Shown here piece after piece: positions 36,254 through 45,180 of a stretch of DNA of 64,000 nt. The notes beneath the pieces are model-generated. The model was not told the DNA's origin, did not search any database, and saw only the letters and a program-made list of their open reading frames with translations. This stretch comes from Capnocytophaga felis (lineage in GTDB: Bacteria; Bacteroidota; Bacteroidia; Flavobacteriales; Flavobacteriaceae). The position numbers and the translations under genes were made by a program. The stretch spans positions 1-64,000 of the forward strand of contig NZ_BLBC01000004.1 of NCBI RefSeq assembly GCF_009684755.1, written 5' to 3'. The number at the start of each line of letters is the position of its first letter. Within the stretch, counting starts at the first letter, position 1.

Positions 36254-37000
36254 ATGAAGATATTAGTATGCATAAGTAGTGTTCCTGATACTACCTCAAA
36301 AATAAATTTCACAGATGAAAATCGTAAATTCGATTCTAATGGCGTTCAATTCATTATCAACCCTAACGACGAATACGGACTTACCAAAGCAATTATTCTG
36401 AAAGAAAAACTTAAAGCTTCCATCACGCTGGTTAATGTGGGAACTGCCGAAACGGAACCCACCTTGCGAAAGGCTTTTGCCCTTGGTGCTGATGATATTA
36501 TACGCGTCAATGCTGTTGCTTCTGACGGATTTTTTGTGGCTTCACAAATTGCTAAAATTGCCAAAGAAGGTAATTACAACCTGATTATCACCGGAAAAGA
36601 ATCCATCGACTACAACGGAGGAATGGTAGGCGGAATGATTGCAGCCCTTTTAGATTATCCTTTTGTAAACAAATGTACGGATTTGGAAATTGATGGAAAT
36701 TCCGTATCTGCCGAACGTGAAATTGATGGTGGAAAAGAAAAAATTGCTGTAAAACTTCCTGTTGTTATCGCCGGGCAAAAAGGTTTAGTACACGACAAAG
36801 ATTTACGCATTCCAAATATGAGAAATCTTATGGCTGCCCGAACTAAACAAATTACTGTTGTAGAAGCTGAAAATTCAGAAAACAAAACAAAAACCATTGG
36901 TTTTGAAAAACTTCCGGCCAAGCAACCCGTAAAAATGATTTCTCCTGATAACTTAGATGAGTTAATCAACCTCCTGCATAATGAAGCAAAGGTAATATAA
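36254..37000 (+). CDS. etfB: Electron transfer flavoprotein, beta subunit
   Basis: A 248-residue EtfB. The N-terminus (MKILVCISSVPDTTSKINF) and the AMP-binding part ADDIIRVNA, with the recognition loop region QIAKIAKEGNYNLIITGKES and GGMVGGMIAALL, are typical. The start at 36254 was chosen over an upstream frame because it matches the family. With EtfA it carries electrons from acyl-CoA dehydrogenases to the quinone pool. etfA follows after 59 bp on the same strand. Confidence 0.95.
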   Translation: MKILVCISSVPDTTSKINFTDENRKFDSNGVQFIINPNDEYGLTKAIILKEKLKASITLVNVGTAETEPTLRKAFALGADDIIRVNAVASDGFFVASQIAKIAKEGNYNLIITGKESIDYNGGMVGGMIAALLDYPFVNKCTDLEIDGNSVSAEREIDGGKEKIAVKLPVVIAGQKGLVHDKDLRIPNMRNLMAARTKQITVVEAENSENKTKTIGFEKLPAKQPVKMISPDNLDELINLLHNEAKVI

Positions 37001-37059
37001 CAATCAAAAAATTGATTTACTGAACATTAAAATCAAAAATCTCTCAAAAAAATAAGAAA

Positions 37060-38019
37060 ATGTCAATATTAATATATGTCGATTCCGAAAATGGAAAATT
37101 GAAAAAATCTGCTTTTGAGGTGGCTTCTTACGCGAAAGCCATTGCAGACAAGCAGAGTACATCCGTCACAGCTGTTGCAATAAATGTTGATGATGTCGAA
37201 ACTTTAGGAAATTATGGAGTTAATAAAGTGATACGCATCAAAGATGAAAAGTTAAATCACTTCTCCCCGAAAGCATATTCTTCTGTTTTAAAGCAAGTTG
37301 CAGAAAAAGAAAATAGCCAAACTATTATACTTAGTTCTTCCTCCAACTCAAAATCAATAGCTCCGTTTTTGGCTATTGCACTAAAAGCTGGTTATATTTC
37401 AAATGTAATCTCACTTCCTGAAAATAACGACAATTTTGCCGTAAAAAGTAATGTTTTCTCAAACAAAGCCATCAGTATAACAAAAATCACTACAACTAAA
37501 AAAGTGATTAGCTTGACCGGAAATGCTTATGGATTAAAAGAGAACCCTGTGAACACTTCCGTAGAAGATTTTTCTCCTTCGTTGGCTGAAAATGACTTCA
37601 ATATTACGGTAAACAGCACCGAAAAAAATAGTGGGAAAGTTTCTTTAGATGATGCTTCTATTGTTGTTTCAGGCGGAAGAGGATTGAAAGGACCTGAAAA
37701 TTGGGGAATGATTGAGGAACTGGCTGAAGTTCTGGGAGCTGCAACTGCTTGCTCAAAACCTGTTGCCGATATGGATTGGCGTCCTCACGAAGAACACGTA
37801 GGACAAACAGGAAAACCAATTGCCACCAATTTATATATCGCTATCGGAATTTCAGGAGCCATACAACACTTAGCCGGCGTGAATGCTTCAAAAGTGAAAG
37901 TTGTCATCAACACTGATGAGAACGCTCCTTTTTTCAAAGCTGCCGATTACGGTGTTGTTGGTGATGCTTTTGAAGTAGTTCCAAAGTTGATTGAAAAATT
38001 AAAAGCTTTTAAAGAATAA
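37060..38019 (+). CDS. etfA: Electron transfer flavoprotein, alpha subunit
   Basis: A 319-residue EtfA with the FAD domain in its C-terminal half: VVSGGRGLKGPENWGMIEEL, then KPVADMDWRPHEEHVGQTGK and YIAIGISGAIQHLAGV, the FAD loop. The N-terminal domain has the usual universal-stress-like fold. It pairs with etfB just upstream. A hairpin follows the gene. Confidence 0.95.
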   Translation: MSILIYVDSENGKLKKSAFEVASYAKAIADKQSTSVTAVAINVDDVETLGNYGVNKVIRIKDEKLNHFSPKAYSSVLKQVAEKENSQTIILSSSSNSKSIAPFLAIALKAGYISNVISLPENNDNFAVKSNVFSNKAISITKITTTKKVISLTGNAYGLKENPVNTSVEDFSPSLAENDFNITVNSTEKNSGKVSLDDASIVVSGGRGLKGPENWGMIEELAEVLGAATACSKPVADMDWRPHEEHVGQTGKPIATNLYIAIGISGAIQHLAGVNASKVKVVINTDENAPFFKAADYGVVGDAFEVVPKLIEKLKAFKE

Positions 38020-38040
38020 TTAAAAACATATCAGAAACAA

Positions 38041-38068
38041 AAAAACTCGCAAAAAATTGCGAGTTTTT
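38041..38068. terminator. Bidirectional terminator between etfA and hemC
   Basis: aaaaactcgcaa pairs with ttgcgagttttt across 4 nt; T runs are present in both reading directions. Confidence 0.92.
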
Positions 38069-38097
38069 TTATTAAGTTTTTCATTTCAAACTATATT

Positions 38098-39018
38098 TTA
38101 TAACTGTGAGCCTTTATTAAAAAGCTGTTGCATTATTTCTTTTCCTCCTGAATTAAGAACTTTTTCAGCACATTTTTTCCCGAAATTTTCAAATTCCTTC
38201 TCACTTATTCTTTCACAAATATAGACCTTTTTTCGTCCATCTAAAGAAAATAACGCTCCTTCAAAAAGAATTTCCCCTTCCTCGATTTGAGCAAATGCAC
38301 CAATTGGGGCGGTACATCCTCCTTCAAGTGTTCTTAAAAATTCACGTTCTATATGTGTACAAATATCTGTATGTAAGTCATTTAATCTTGAAACTGCTTC
38401 ACAAGAAAATGCATCTTCCTCATTTACAACCACAACCATTGCCCCTTGTGCCGGTGCCGGAATCATCCAATCCAAAGCAATGTGATTTTCAGGTTTTTTG
38501 TTAATTCTTTCCAAACCCGCAGCAGCAAAAATGGCTCCATTCCAATTATTTTCTTGCAATTTCTGTAATCGTGTATTTACATTTCCCCTCAAATTTTCCA
38601 CCTTATGATTTGGATATTTATGCAACCATTGTGCTTTTCTTCGCAAACTTCCGGTGGCAATCGTAGCTTCTGTTTGCAGAAAATCCAAACTATTTTTATA
38701 CACCAAAATATCACGTACATTAGCTCGTTTCAAAACGGCTTTTTGCACAATTCCCTTTGGTAATGAAGTTGGTACATCTTTCATACTGTGTACTGCAATA
38801 TCCACTTTTCCTGTTATCATAGCCACGTCCAGAGTTTTGGTAAAAATCCCAGTAATTCCCATTTCGTACAAGGGTTTATCCAATACCAAATCACCATCGG
38901 ATTTTACCGAAATTATTTCTGTTTGGTAGCCTAATTCTTCCAATTTACTTTTAACAGTATGAGCCTGCCAAAGGGCAAGCTCACTATCACGAGTTCCAAT
39001 ACGGATTATTTTTGTCAT
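38098..39018 (-). CDS. hemC: Hydroxymethylbilane synthase
   Basis: A 306-residue enzyme of haem synthesis that joins four porphobilinogens. The active-site acid lies in DIAVHSMKDVPTSLPKG, the substrate Arg in IATGSLRRKAQWL and ENLRGNVNTRLQKL, and the dipyrromethane cofactor Cys in LEGGCTAPIGAFA. It starts 11 bp after hemA on the same strand, so both are in one operon. Confidence 0.97.
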   Translation of the reverse strand: MTKIIRIGTRDSELALWQAHTVKSKLEELGYQTEIISVKSDGDLVLDKPLYEMGITGIFTKTLDVAMITGKVDIAVHSMKDVPTSLPKGIVQKAVLKRANVRDILVYKNSLDFLQTEATIATGSLRRKAQWLHKYPNHKVENLRGNVNTRLQKLQENNWNGAIFAAAGLERINKKPENHIALDWMIPAPAQGAMVVVVNEEDAFSCEAVSRLNDLHTDICTHIEREFLRTLEGGCTAPIGAFAQIEEGEILFEGALFSLDGRKKVYICERISEKEFENFGKKCAEKVLNSGGKEIMQQLFNKGSQL

Positions 39019-39029
39019 CTTATTGTTTT

Positions 39030-40283
39030 TTATCCTTCAACTACTTCTAATTGAAATACTTGTTGCATCCAATTAATACTTTCTTCTGATGCTTGCGAAT
39101 CTTTTAAATGATTCACAAAGTGTGTAGTTATTTTTTGAATAATACGACTGCTAATTATTTCAGCTTGTTGTTCATTAAAATCTTGAATCTTTTTGCGTTG
39201 GAAATCCAATTCTGCTAATTTCAAACTTTCCAACTTTGATTTCAGGGCTTGAATCGTTGGTGCAAACTTCCTGTTATCAAGCCATTGGAAAAACTCAGCC
39301 TTTACTTCCTCAATAATATTCAAAGCATCAGGTACGGCTTCTTTCCTACGTTCAAGAGCTTCGTCGGTAAGTTTGGAAAGAGCGTCCATATGAATCAGAG
39401 TTACTCCTGAAACTTTCTGAACATCTTCATCTACATTTTTCGGAATAGATAAATCTAAAATAAGAATCTCTTTGTTTTCAGGAATAAGTTCCTTATATAC
39501 AGTAGGTTGAGAAGCTCCGGTTGCCACTACAAGTACATCTACCTTTGCAATCTCAGGTTTCAGGTCGTCATAATTTTTTACCACCAAATCAAATTTTCCT
39601 GCCACCTGTTCGGCTTTTTCCCTTGTGCGATTAATCAGCGTAATATGCTTATTTTGAGTATGTTTAATTAAATTTTCACACGTATTTCTACCTATTTTAC
39701 CCAACCCAAAAAGCAATATATTTTTGTTTGAAACATCAGGAACATTCTTCAAGATGTATTGTACCGCAGCAAAAGAAACTGAAGCAGCACCGGAAGAAAG
39801 CATCGTTTCATTCTTAATTCGCTTGCTGGCATTAATTACGCTGTTAAGAAGACGCTCCAAGAAAGAATCAGTCAGTCCTTTTTCTCTTGAAAGTGAGAAA
39901 CTTTGCTTTATCTGACCTATGATTTCAAAATCACCTAATATTTGGCTATCCAATCCTGTCCCAACCAAAAATAAATGTTGCACTGCATCACGGTTTTTGA
40001 ATACAAAACCTACATTTTGAAAATCATCAACCGAACCATTTGAAAATTCACAAAGTAACTGAATCAATTGAAAAGGATGCTCGGCATATCCATATAACTC
40101 AGTGCGATTGCACGTTGAGATCACTAACAGTTCTTCAATGTTTTCGCTTTTCGCCTTATCCAACAAAAGTCCCTTATTTTCAGCAGACAAACTAAATAAG
40201 CCTCGCATTGAAGCATCAGCCTTTTTGTAGCTTAACCCAATGCAATAGAAACTCTTATTCTTAGAAACATTGTATTGATTCAT
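39030..40283 (-). CDS. hemA: Glutamyl-tRNA reductase
   Basis: A 417-residue enzyme that reduces glutamyl-tRNA to glutamate semialdehyde, the first step of C5 haem synthesis. The thioester Cys is in STCNRTELYGYAE, the substrate loop in GQIKQSFSLSREKG, and the NADPH site in NILLFGLGKIGRNTCENL. The C-terminal dimerization domain is complete. It heads the hemA-hemC operon and is divergent from an AraC-type regulator. Confidence 0.97.
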   Translation of the reverse strand: MNQYNVSKNKSFYCIGLSYKKADASMRGLFSLSAENKGLLLDKAKSENIEELLVISTCNRTELYGYAEHPFQLIQLLCEFSNGSVDDFQNVGFVFKNRDAVQHLFLVGTGLDSQILGDFEIIGQIKQSFSLSREKGLTDSFLERLLNSVINASKRIKNETMLSSGAASVSFAAVQYILKNVPDVSNKNILLFGLGKIGRNTCENLIKHTQNKHITLINRTREKAEQVAGKFDLVVKNYDDLKPEIAKVDVLVVATGASQPTVYKELIPENKEILILDLSIPKNVDEDVQKVSGVTLIHMDALSKLTDEALERRKEAVPDALNIIEEVKAEFFQWLDNRKFAPTIQALKSKLESLKLAELDFQRKKIQDFNEQQAEIISSRIIQKITTHFVNHLKDSQASEESINWMQQVFQLEVVEG

Positions 40284-40306
40284 AAATTATTCTCCGTTTT
40301 CAAGGG

Positions 40307-40314
40307 CAAAAATA
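40307..40314 (-). promoter_or_regulatory. -7 box TATTTTTG for hemA
   Basis: On the minus strand TATTTTTG fits TAnnTTTG and lies about 23 bp before the hemA start, in the gap shared with the AraC gene. Confidence 0.5.
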
Positions 40315-40390
40315 ACAACATACAGAAAATAAAAATAACGCTAGAGGAACTTTTTTTGTCGTCTTGTGTATGTGTTTCATTTTTTTGTTT

Positions 40391-40398
40391 TATATTTG
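40391..40398 (+). promoter_or_regulatory. -7 box TATATTTG for the AraC-type regulator
   Basis: TATATTTG fits the Bacteroidetes box and lies 76 bp before the ATG at 40475. The two divergent promoters are about 80 bp apart, so one bound regulator could affect both. Confidence 0.55.
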
Positions 40399-40474
40399 CA
40401 TGTATCTTAATAATTATCAGAATAATATATAAAATAAACACAACAAAATATAGAATAAATCTAAATAAATTTAT

Positions 40475-41377
40475 ATGGAAAATTTGGAACTTTTATTTTC
40501 AAAAAATACCGCAGAAAGTACCCAAAGTGTGCTTATCATTGATAAAGATATTATCTTCATCAAAACGGAGAATGACACTGGCAAAAATATTGAATTCAAA
40601 AAAGATATTAATCAGAATTTTATTCAAATTCACTTCAATATCAATGGATTATCAGAATTTTTATTCAATGAAGGACATTACAAAATTCCGCTGAATAATG
40701 AACGGATGTTATTGCTTTACAACCCTCAAAAAGCACTTCCGTTACATCAAGTTACGGCTCCGAAGTCACAAATTATCTCGCTTTTAATTTCAATTCATAA
40801 ATTTCATTCTTTATTTTCGAGTGAAGCCGGACATATTGACTTTTTAAGTTTGGAAAACAAAGATAAAAAATATTACAACGAGGACAAGATTTCACCTGCG
40901 ATGATGGTGGTTTTGCACCAAATGTTACACGCCAATTTTCAGAAAAACCTACAGCCACTCTATATGAAAGCCAAAGTGTACGAATTGTTGGCTTTATATT
41001 TCAATCGTTCCAATGAAGCTGATATTGAGCAATGTCCGTTTCTGGCAGATGAAGAAAGTATTTCAAAGATACATAAAGCCAAGGAGATAGTTATCAGCCG
41101 CATTGCCGAGCCTCCGAGCTTGCAAGAGCTTGCCAATGAAATAGGCTTGAATATCAAAAAATTAAAAGAAGGATTCAAACAAATTTACGGCGACTCCGTT
41201 TATGCATTTTTATTTGACTACAAAATGGAAGTTGCCCGAAAAATGCTGGAAAGCAAAGATATGAATATCAACGAAGTAAGTATCAAAGTAGGATACAGCA
41301 CTCCCAGTCATTTCATTGCTGCCTTCAAAAAAAAATACGGCATCACTCCGAAAAAATATATCCGAAATATCAATTAA
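40475..41377 (+). CDS. AraC-family regulator divergent from hemA
   Basis: A 300-residue regulator. The C-terminal ~100 residues are two AraC HTH motifs (SLQELANEIGLNIKKLKEGF, then NINEVSIKVGYSTPSHFIAA, ending KKYGITPKKYIRN). The N-terminal 190 residues hold no known domain by eye and may bind a ligand. The gene order AraC/hemA/hemC suggests control of haem synthesis or iron-related genes, which is inference from position. Confidence 0.9.
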   Translation: MENLELLFSKNTAESTQSVLIIDKDIIFIKTENDTGKNIEFKKDINQNFIQIHFNINGLSEFLFNEGHYKIPLNNERMLLLYNPQKALPLHQVTAPKSQIISLLISIHKFHSLFSSEAGHIDFLSLENKDKKYYNEDKISPAMMVVLHQMLHANFQKNLQPLYMKAKVYELLALYFNRSNEADIEQCPFLADEESISKIHKAKEIVISRIAEPPSLQELANEIGLNIKKLKEGFKQIYGDSVYAFLFDYKMEVARKMLESKDMNINEVSIKVGYSTPSHFIAAFKKKYGITPKKYIRNIN

Positions 41378-41381
41378 CAAA

Positions 41382-41409
41382 AAAGAGCCTTTAATAATAA
41401 AGGCTCTTT
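41382..41409. terminator. Terminator between the AraC gene and the GlsB-like gene
   Basis: aaagagccttta pairs with its perfect complement across 4 nt, between two convergent genes. Confidence 0.85.
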
Positions 41410-41429
41410 ACTATTTTCAGATAATGATA

Positions 41430-41681
41430 TTACTTACCTTTCAACTTACCATAAATAAGAAGAACAATAAGTGCCCCTACTACGGCAAGTACCATACTAC
41501 CTAAATCAAAGCTATCTACTTTACCCCAACCTAACGCAGTACCAATAAATCCTCCTACAAAGGCTCCTACTACACCAAGTATGATGGTAATAATTATGCC
41601 TCCTCCTTGCTTACCAGGCATAATAAACTTAGCTAAAGCCCCTGCGATGAGACCAAAAATAATCCAACTAAAAATTCCCAT
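41430..41681 (-). CDS. GlsB/YeaQ/YmgE family small membrane protein
   Basis: An 83-residue protein with three membrane segments and many Gly: MGIFSWIIFGLIAGALAKFI, MPGKQGGGIIITIILGVVGA, and SMVLAVVGALIVLLIYGKL. This pattern is the transglycosylase-associated/GlsB family, often linked to stress. The start at 41681 fits the family; an upstream extension to 41729 is not typical. Confidence 0.92.
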   Translation of the reverse strand: MGIFSWIIFGLIAGALAKFIMPGKQGGGIIITIILGVVGAFVGGFIGTALGWGKVDSFDLGSMVLAVVGALIVLLIYGKLKGK

Positions 41682-41885
41682 AATGATATATTTTAAAAAA
41701 TTAGACAATATCCTTACATCAAAAATCATACCAGAAATTCAATCAAATAATTATCTGCAAAAATAATTATTCATAACAAAGGTATTCTACTATATTATAA
41801 ATCCGTTGAACATTTACAATAAACCACTGATTTACAATATATTCAATTAATATTAAAGATAATTTGCTATTTTTAACCGCTTTTG

Positions 41886-43073
41886 CTAACCACTATAATT
41901 ATTTAAAGCTTCAATAATAATATCGCAACCTTCTCTGATTTCTTCCTCACTCAAAGTTAATGGCGGAGAGAGACGCACAGCACGCATTTCAAAGAGTAAC
42001 CAATACACAATCAACCCTTTATCTTGACAGTAAAGTACCACGTGATTGGCAATTTCAGCTGATTTTACAATAATTGCCAACATCAATCCCTTTCCGTTAA
42101 TACTCTCAATAAGTGGATGTTGCAAATATCTTCGAAATAATTTTTCTTTCTCTAATGTTTGTTCCATCAAATTAGTGGATAAAAGTTCCTGCAAAGTTGC
42201 CAATGATGCTGCCGCAATCACAGGATTTCCGCCAAAAGTGGTAATGTGTCCCAACTTCGGAGAATGAGACAGTAATTTCATCAGTTTGTGTGAAGAAACA
42301 AAAGCCCCCACCGGCATTCCGCTTGCCATTCCCTTTCCGATGGCTATAATATCCGGCACAAATCCATAATTCTGAAAACCAAATAGTTTCCCCGTCCTTC
42401 CGAATCCGGGCTGAATTTCGTCAATGATAAGCAATGCTCCCACTTCCTCACAACGTTTTTTAACTTTCAGAAGATAATCATTTTGTGGCTCAATAAATCC
42501 TGCCCCACCTTGAATACTTTCTAAAACTACACCAGCTGTACGATGCGTAATTTTCTGTATATCAACTTCATTATTAAATTCGATAAAATCTACATCAGGA
42601 ATAAGTGGACGGAAAGGTTGCTTGCGTTCTTCATATCCCATCAAACTCATTGAACCTTGTGTATTTCCGTGATAAGCGTTTTTCGCCGCTATCATTTGCG
42701 TGCGTCCGGTGGCTCGTTTTGCCAATTTTACCGAACCTTCAATAGCTTCCGTTCCGGAATTTACCAAATAGGTAGTATCCAGATTTTCAGGGAGATGCTC
42801 TGCTAATAATTTGCAGAAATCCACTGCGGGTTTTTGAACATATTCTCCATAAACCATCACGTGCATATAGGTTTCTGCCTGATTTTGAATGGCTTTCACT
42901 ACCTTCGGATGGCAATGCCCGAGCGTACAGGCAGAAACTCCCGCTACGAAATCAAGATATTTTTTGCCGTCGGTGGTGTAAATATAACTGCCTTTTGCGT
43001 GAGAAACTTCCAACAACATCGGCGAAGGCGACGTTTGAGCCTGATATTTTAAAAAATCGCTTTTTTGTGTCAT
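41886..43073 (-). CDS. Class III aminotransferase (acetylornithine/ornithine-like)
   Basis: A 395-residue PLP aminotransferase from the ATG at 43073 (MTQKSDFLKYQAQTSPSPML). Landmarks: LVNSGTEAIEGSVKLAKRAT for the phosphate loop, LLIIDEIQPGFGRTGKLF with the PLP Asp, and IIAIGKGMASGMPVGAF with the PLP Lys. In this group the partner may be acetylornithine, ornithine, lysine or GABA; the exact substrate cannot be read. No arginine-biosynthesis genes lie nearby. Confidence 0.9.
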   Translation of the reverse strand: MTQKSDFLKYQAQTSPSPMLLEVSHAKGSYIYTTDGKKYLDFVAGVSACTLGHCHPKVVKAIQNQAETYMHVMVYGEYVQKPAVDFCKLLAEHLPENLDTTYLVNSGTEAIEGSVKLAKRATGRTQMIAAKNAYHGNTQGSMSLMGYEERKQPFRPLIPDVDFIEFNNEVDIQKITHRTAGVVLESIQGGAGFIEPQNDYLLKVKKRCEEVGALLIIDEIQPGFGRTGKLFGFQNYGFVPDIIAIGKGMASGMPVGAFVSSHKLMKLLSHSPKLGHITTFGGNPVIAAASLATLQELLSTNLMEQTLEKEKLFRRYLQHPLIESINGKGLMLAIIVKSAEIANHVVLYCQDKGLIVYWLLFEMRAVRLSPPLTLSEEEIREGCDIIIEALNNYSG

Positions 43074-43214
43074 AGATGTCTGTATTTCAAAGAGCAAAAT
43101 TAGCTTTTTAATACATAATGTACAAATGAGAAAAAGATTTTTATCTATTGGAATATTTCAAATATTGAAACAAAACAAAAACAGTATTTCTTTATTAATA
43201 ATTAGGTAAAATAC

Positions 43215-43222
43215 TATATTTG
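43215..43222 (+). promoter_or_regulatory. Distal -7 box TATATTTG before the 22-bp array
   Basis: TATATTTG lies in the 648-bp gap before the SWIM gene and points through the repeat array. A 16-codon frame starts at the ATG at 43256 (MRNYSLLFNSSFLKKS) and could be a leader peptide, or chance. Confidence 0.45.
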
Positions 43223-43352
43223 TGCGTGAATAAATATCTAATATATAGTTCTATTATGAGAAATTATTCTTTATTATTTAATTCTTCTTTCTTAAAAAAG
43301 TCATAAAAACCTTCCATAAATAAATAATTGCAGTTCGGAAGCCTTATAAATA

Positions 43353-43568
43353 GATTTCCAAACTTCTTTTTTGTAGTTCCGAACCCACTATAATAGGGTT
43401 CAGAAGTGTATTTAACCACTTCTAAACTATATTTTATACCCTTCAGAAACCTATTTTATACCCTTCAGAAACCTATTTCATACCTCTCTGAACTGTATTT
43501 AATATCCTTTTGAACCATATTTATACCTCTCAAAAAACTATTTTATACTTTCCGAAACTCTATTTTTG
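43353..43568. repeat. Degenerate 22-bp tandem repeat, about nine copies
   Basis: Units resembling cttcagaaacctattttata start at about 43397, 43419, 43441, 43463, 43485, 43507, 43528 and 43550, a 21-22 bp step; two weaker units precede them. The best copies at 43441 and 43463 are nearly identical. There are no spacers, so it is not CRISPR. It lies between two promoter boxes upstream of the SWIM gene and may bind a protein on one face of the helix, as 22 bp is about two turns. Confidence 0.8.
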
Positions 43569-43667
43569 TTTCCTTTATGCCCTTACAACTCGTTTTCTAA
43601 TTCTAAAAATATACTTGCAATGGTAAAATTTGTTGCAGGTTGCAATTTCTTTTTTCATTTATTTTTC

Positions 43668-43675
43668 TACCTTTG
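43668..43675 (+). promoter_or_regulatory. -7 box TACCTTTG before the SWIM gene
   Basis: TACCTTTG fits TAnnTTTG and ends 46 bp before the ATG at 43722; a TTTT-rich stretch lies upstream but no exact -33 box. Confidence 0.5.
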
Positions 43676-43721
43676 GCGTGATAAAAAACAACTTCAATAT
43701 TTATTCGATAATACCCATTCT

Positions 43722-45164
43722 ATGGAAATTACACAGAAAAAAATAGAAGAACTCGCTCCTAATGCGGAAGCAGCTAAAAAAGGACGCGATTTAGCAAAAA
43801 AGAACAAATTTGCCAATTTGAAAATTTCGGCAGAAAAAAACTTAATTTGGGGAGAATGTGCCGGAAGCGGAAAAAATCCGTACTATTGTTCGGCAGACTA
43901 TGTTGATGCCAACAACCCCGTATTTCGTTGCAATTGCCCCAGCAGGCAATTTCCCTGCAAACACGCCATCGGGTTGCTTTATTGTTATGAATCAGACGAT
44001 AAAGCTTTCATCACAGCCGATATTCCTGAAGATATTCTTTCAAAACGAGAAAAAATAGAAAAAAAACAGGAAAAGAAAGCTCAAGAAAAAGAATCCATCA
44101 AGGAAAAAGCTGAAAAACCAAAAAAAATTAATAAAAATTCTTTCATTAAAAAAACAGATACGCAACTTGCAGGAATTCAGTTGGGTCAAAAAATACTGAA
44201 AGACATCGTTCAAACGGGGCTTTCTTCAGTTGATGCAAAATTCCGACGCACCTTACAATCTCAAATAAAGGAACTTGGAAACTACTACATTGGCGGAATT
44301 CAATCGGCTTTCAATAATCTTCTTTTGGAATTGGAAGAGGTTGCTAATGAAGAATATACATCTGTAGTAAATCAAATTAATTATTTATCTGCTTTATTGA
44401 AAAAATCCACGGATTACCTTAGTAAACGAAAAGAAAATCCTGACGAAAACCCTGAATTGGATTCTGCCATAGAAGAGCAAATTGGCTATGTTTGGAAACT
44501 CGTAGAATTAATGCAATATGGGCTATATGAGGAAAATGCAGAATTAGTGCAACTTTCATTCAACAGTTATGACAACGAAGCAAGGCGAGAATACGTTGAT
44601 GAAGGCATCTGGCTGAACCTAAAAACAGGAAAAATATACAAAACAAAAAATTATCGTCCGTACAGAGCTGCAAAATATATCAAAGAAGATAATAGCCAGT
44701 TTGATGTGTTGCAAATCAAAGATTTATACATCTATCCCGGCGACCAAAATCCGCGTATTCGTTGGGAAAATGAAGGAGTTACGGAAAGAAAAATCACAGA
44801 AGCAGACCTTAAAACTATCATATCACTATCCGCTGAAAACTACGTTGATATGATTAAATCGGTAAAAAACACAATAAAAAATCCGCTAATGGATAAACAT
44901 CCTGTGATGCTAATTTCCATAAAGAAATGTTATTTGAATGGAGAAAATTTAGTCGTTGAGGATAAAAATGGTAATAAACTAACTCTCAAGGACATTGATG
45001 ACCAAAAAATATCTTCGGCAACCAATCTGAAAGCCATTTTGCCTTCAAATACGGAAGGCTTTGCCTTAACGGTTATGATGAATAATGATGTGCAAAATGG
45101 GCTACTTTCAGCACAACCAATGTCACTGATAACAAATGATAAAATCATCCGATTGCTATACTAA
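43722..45164 (+). CDS. SWIM zinc-finger protein
   Basis: A 480-residue protein from the ATG at 43722 (MEITQKKIEELAPNAEAAKK); the longer frame to 43566 runs into the promoter. The SWIM motif is FRCNCPSRQFPCKHAIGLLY (CxC-n-CxH) near residues 67-86, a zinc fold that binds DNA or protein. A charged linker at 107-140 and a helical region follow. It heads the SWIM / HEAT-like / MoxR / DUF5682 cassette, found in many bacteria and often closed by a VWA protein. Function unproven; a role as adaptor for the MoxR ATPase is possible. Confidence 0.9.
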   Translation: MEITQKKIEELAPNAEAAKKGRDLAKKNKFANLKISAEKNLIWGECAGSGKNPYYCSADYVDANNPVFRCNCPSRQFPCKHAIGLLYCYESDDKAFITADIPEDILSKREKIEKKQEKKAQEKESIKEKAEKPKKINKNSFIKKTDTQLAGIQLGQKILKDIVQTGLSSVDAKFRRTLQSQIKELGNYYIGGIQSAFNNLLLELEEVANEEYTSVVNQINYLSALLKKSTDYLSKRKENPDENPELDSAIEEQIGYVWKLVELMQYGLYEENAELVQLSFNSYDNEARREYVDEGIWLNLKTGKIYKTKNYRPYRAAKYIKEDNSQFDVLQIKDLYIYPGDQNPRIRWENEGVTERKITEADLKTIISLSAENYVDMIKSVKNTIKNPLMDKHPVMLISIKKCYLNGENLVVEDKNGNKLTLKDIDDQKISSATNLKAILPSNTEGFALTVMMNNDVQNGLLSAQPMSLITNDKIIRLLY

Positions 45165-45180
45165 ATCTAAAAACGAAATA

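Noticed and set aside
43353-43568. CRISPR array
   Set aside because: The units touch one another, are degenerate and have no unique spacers; no cas genes are nearby.
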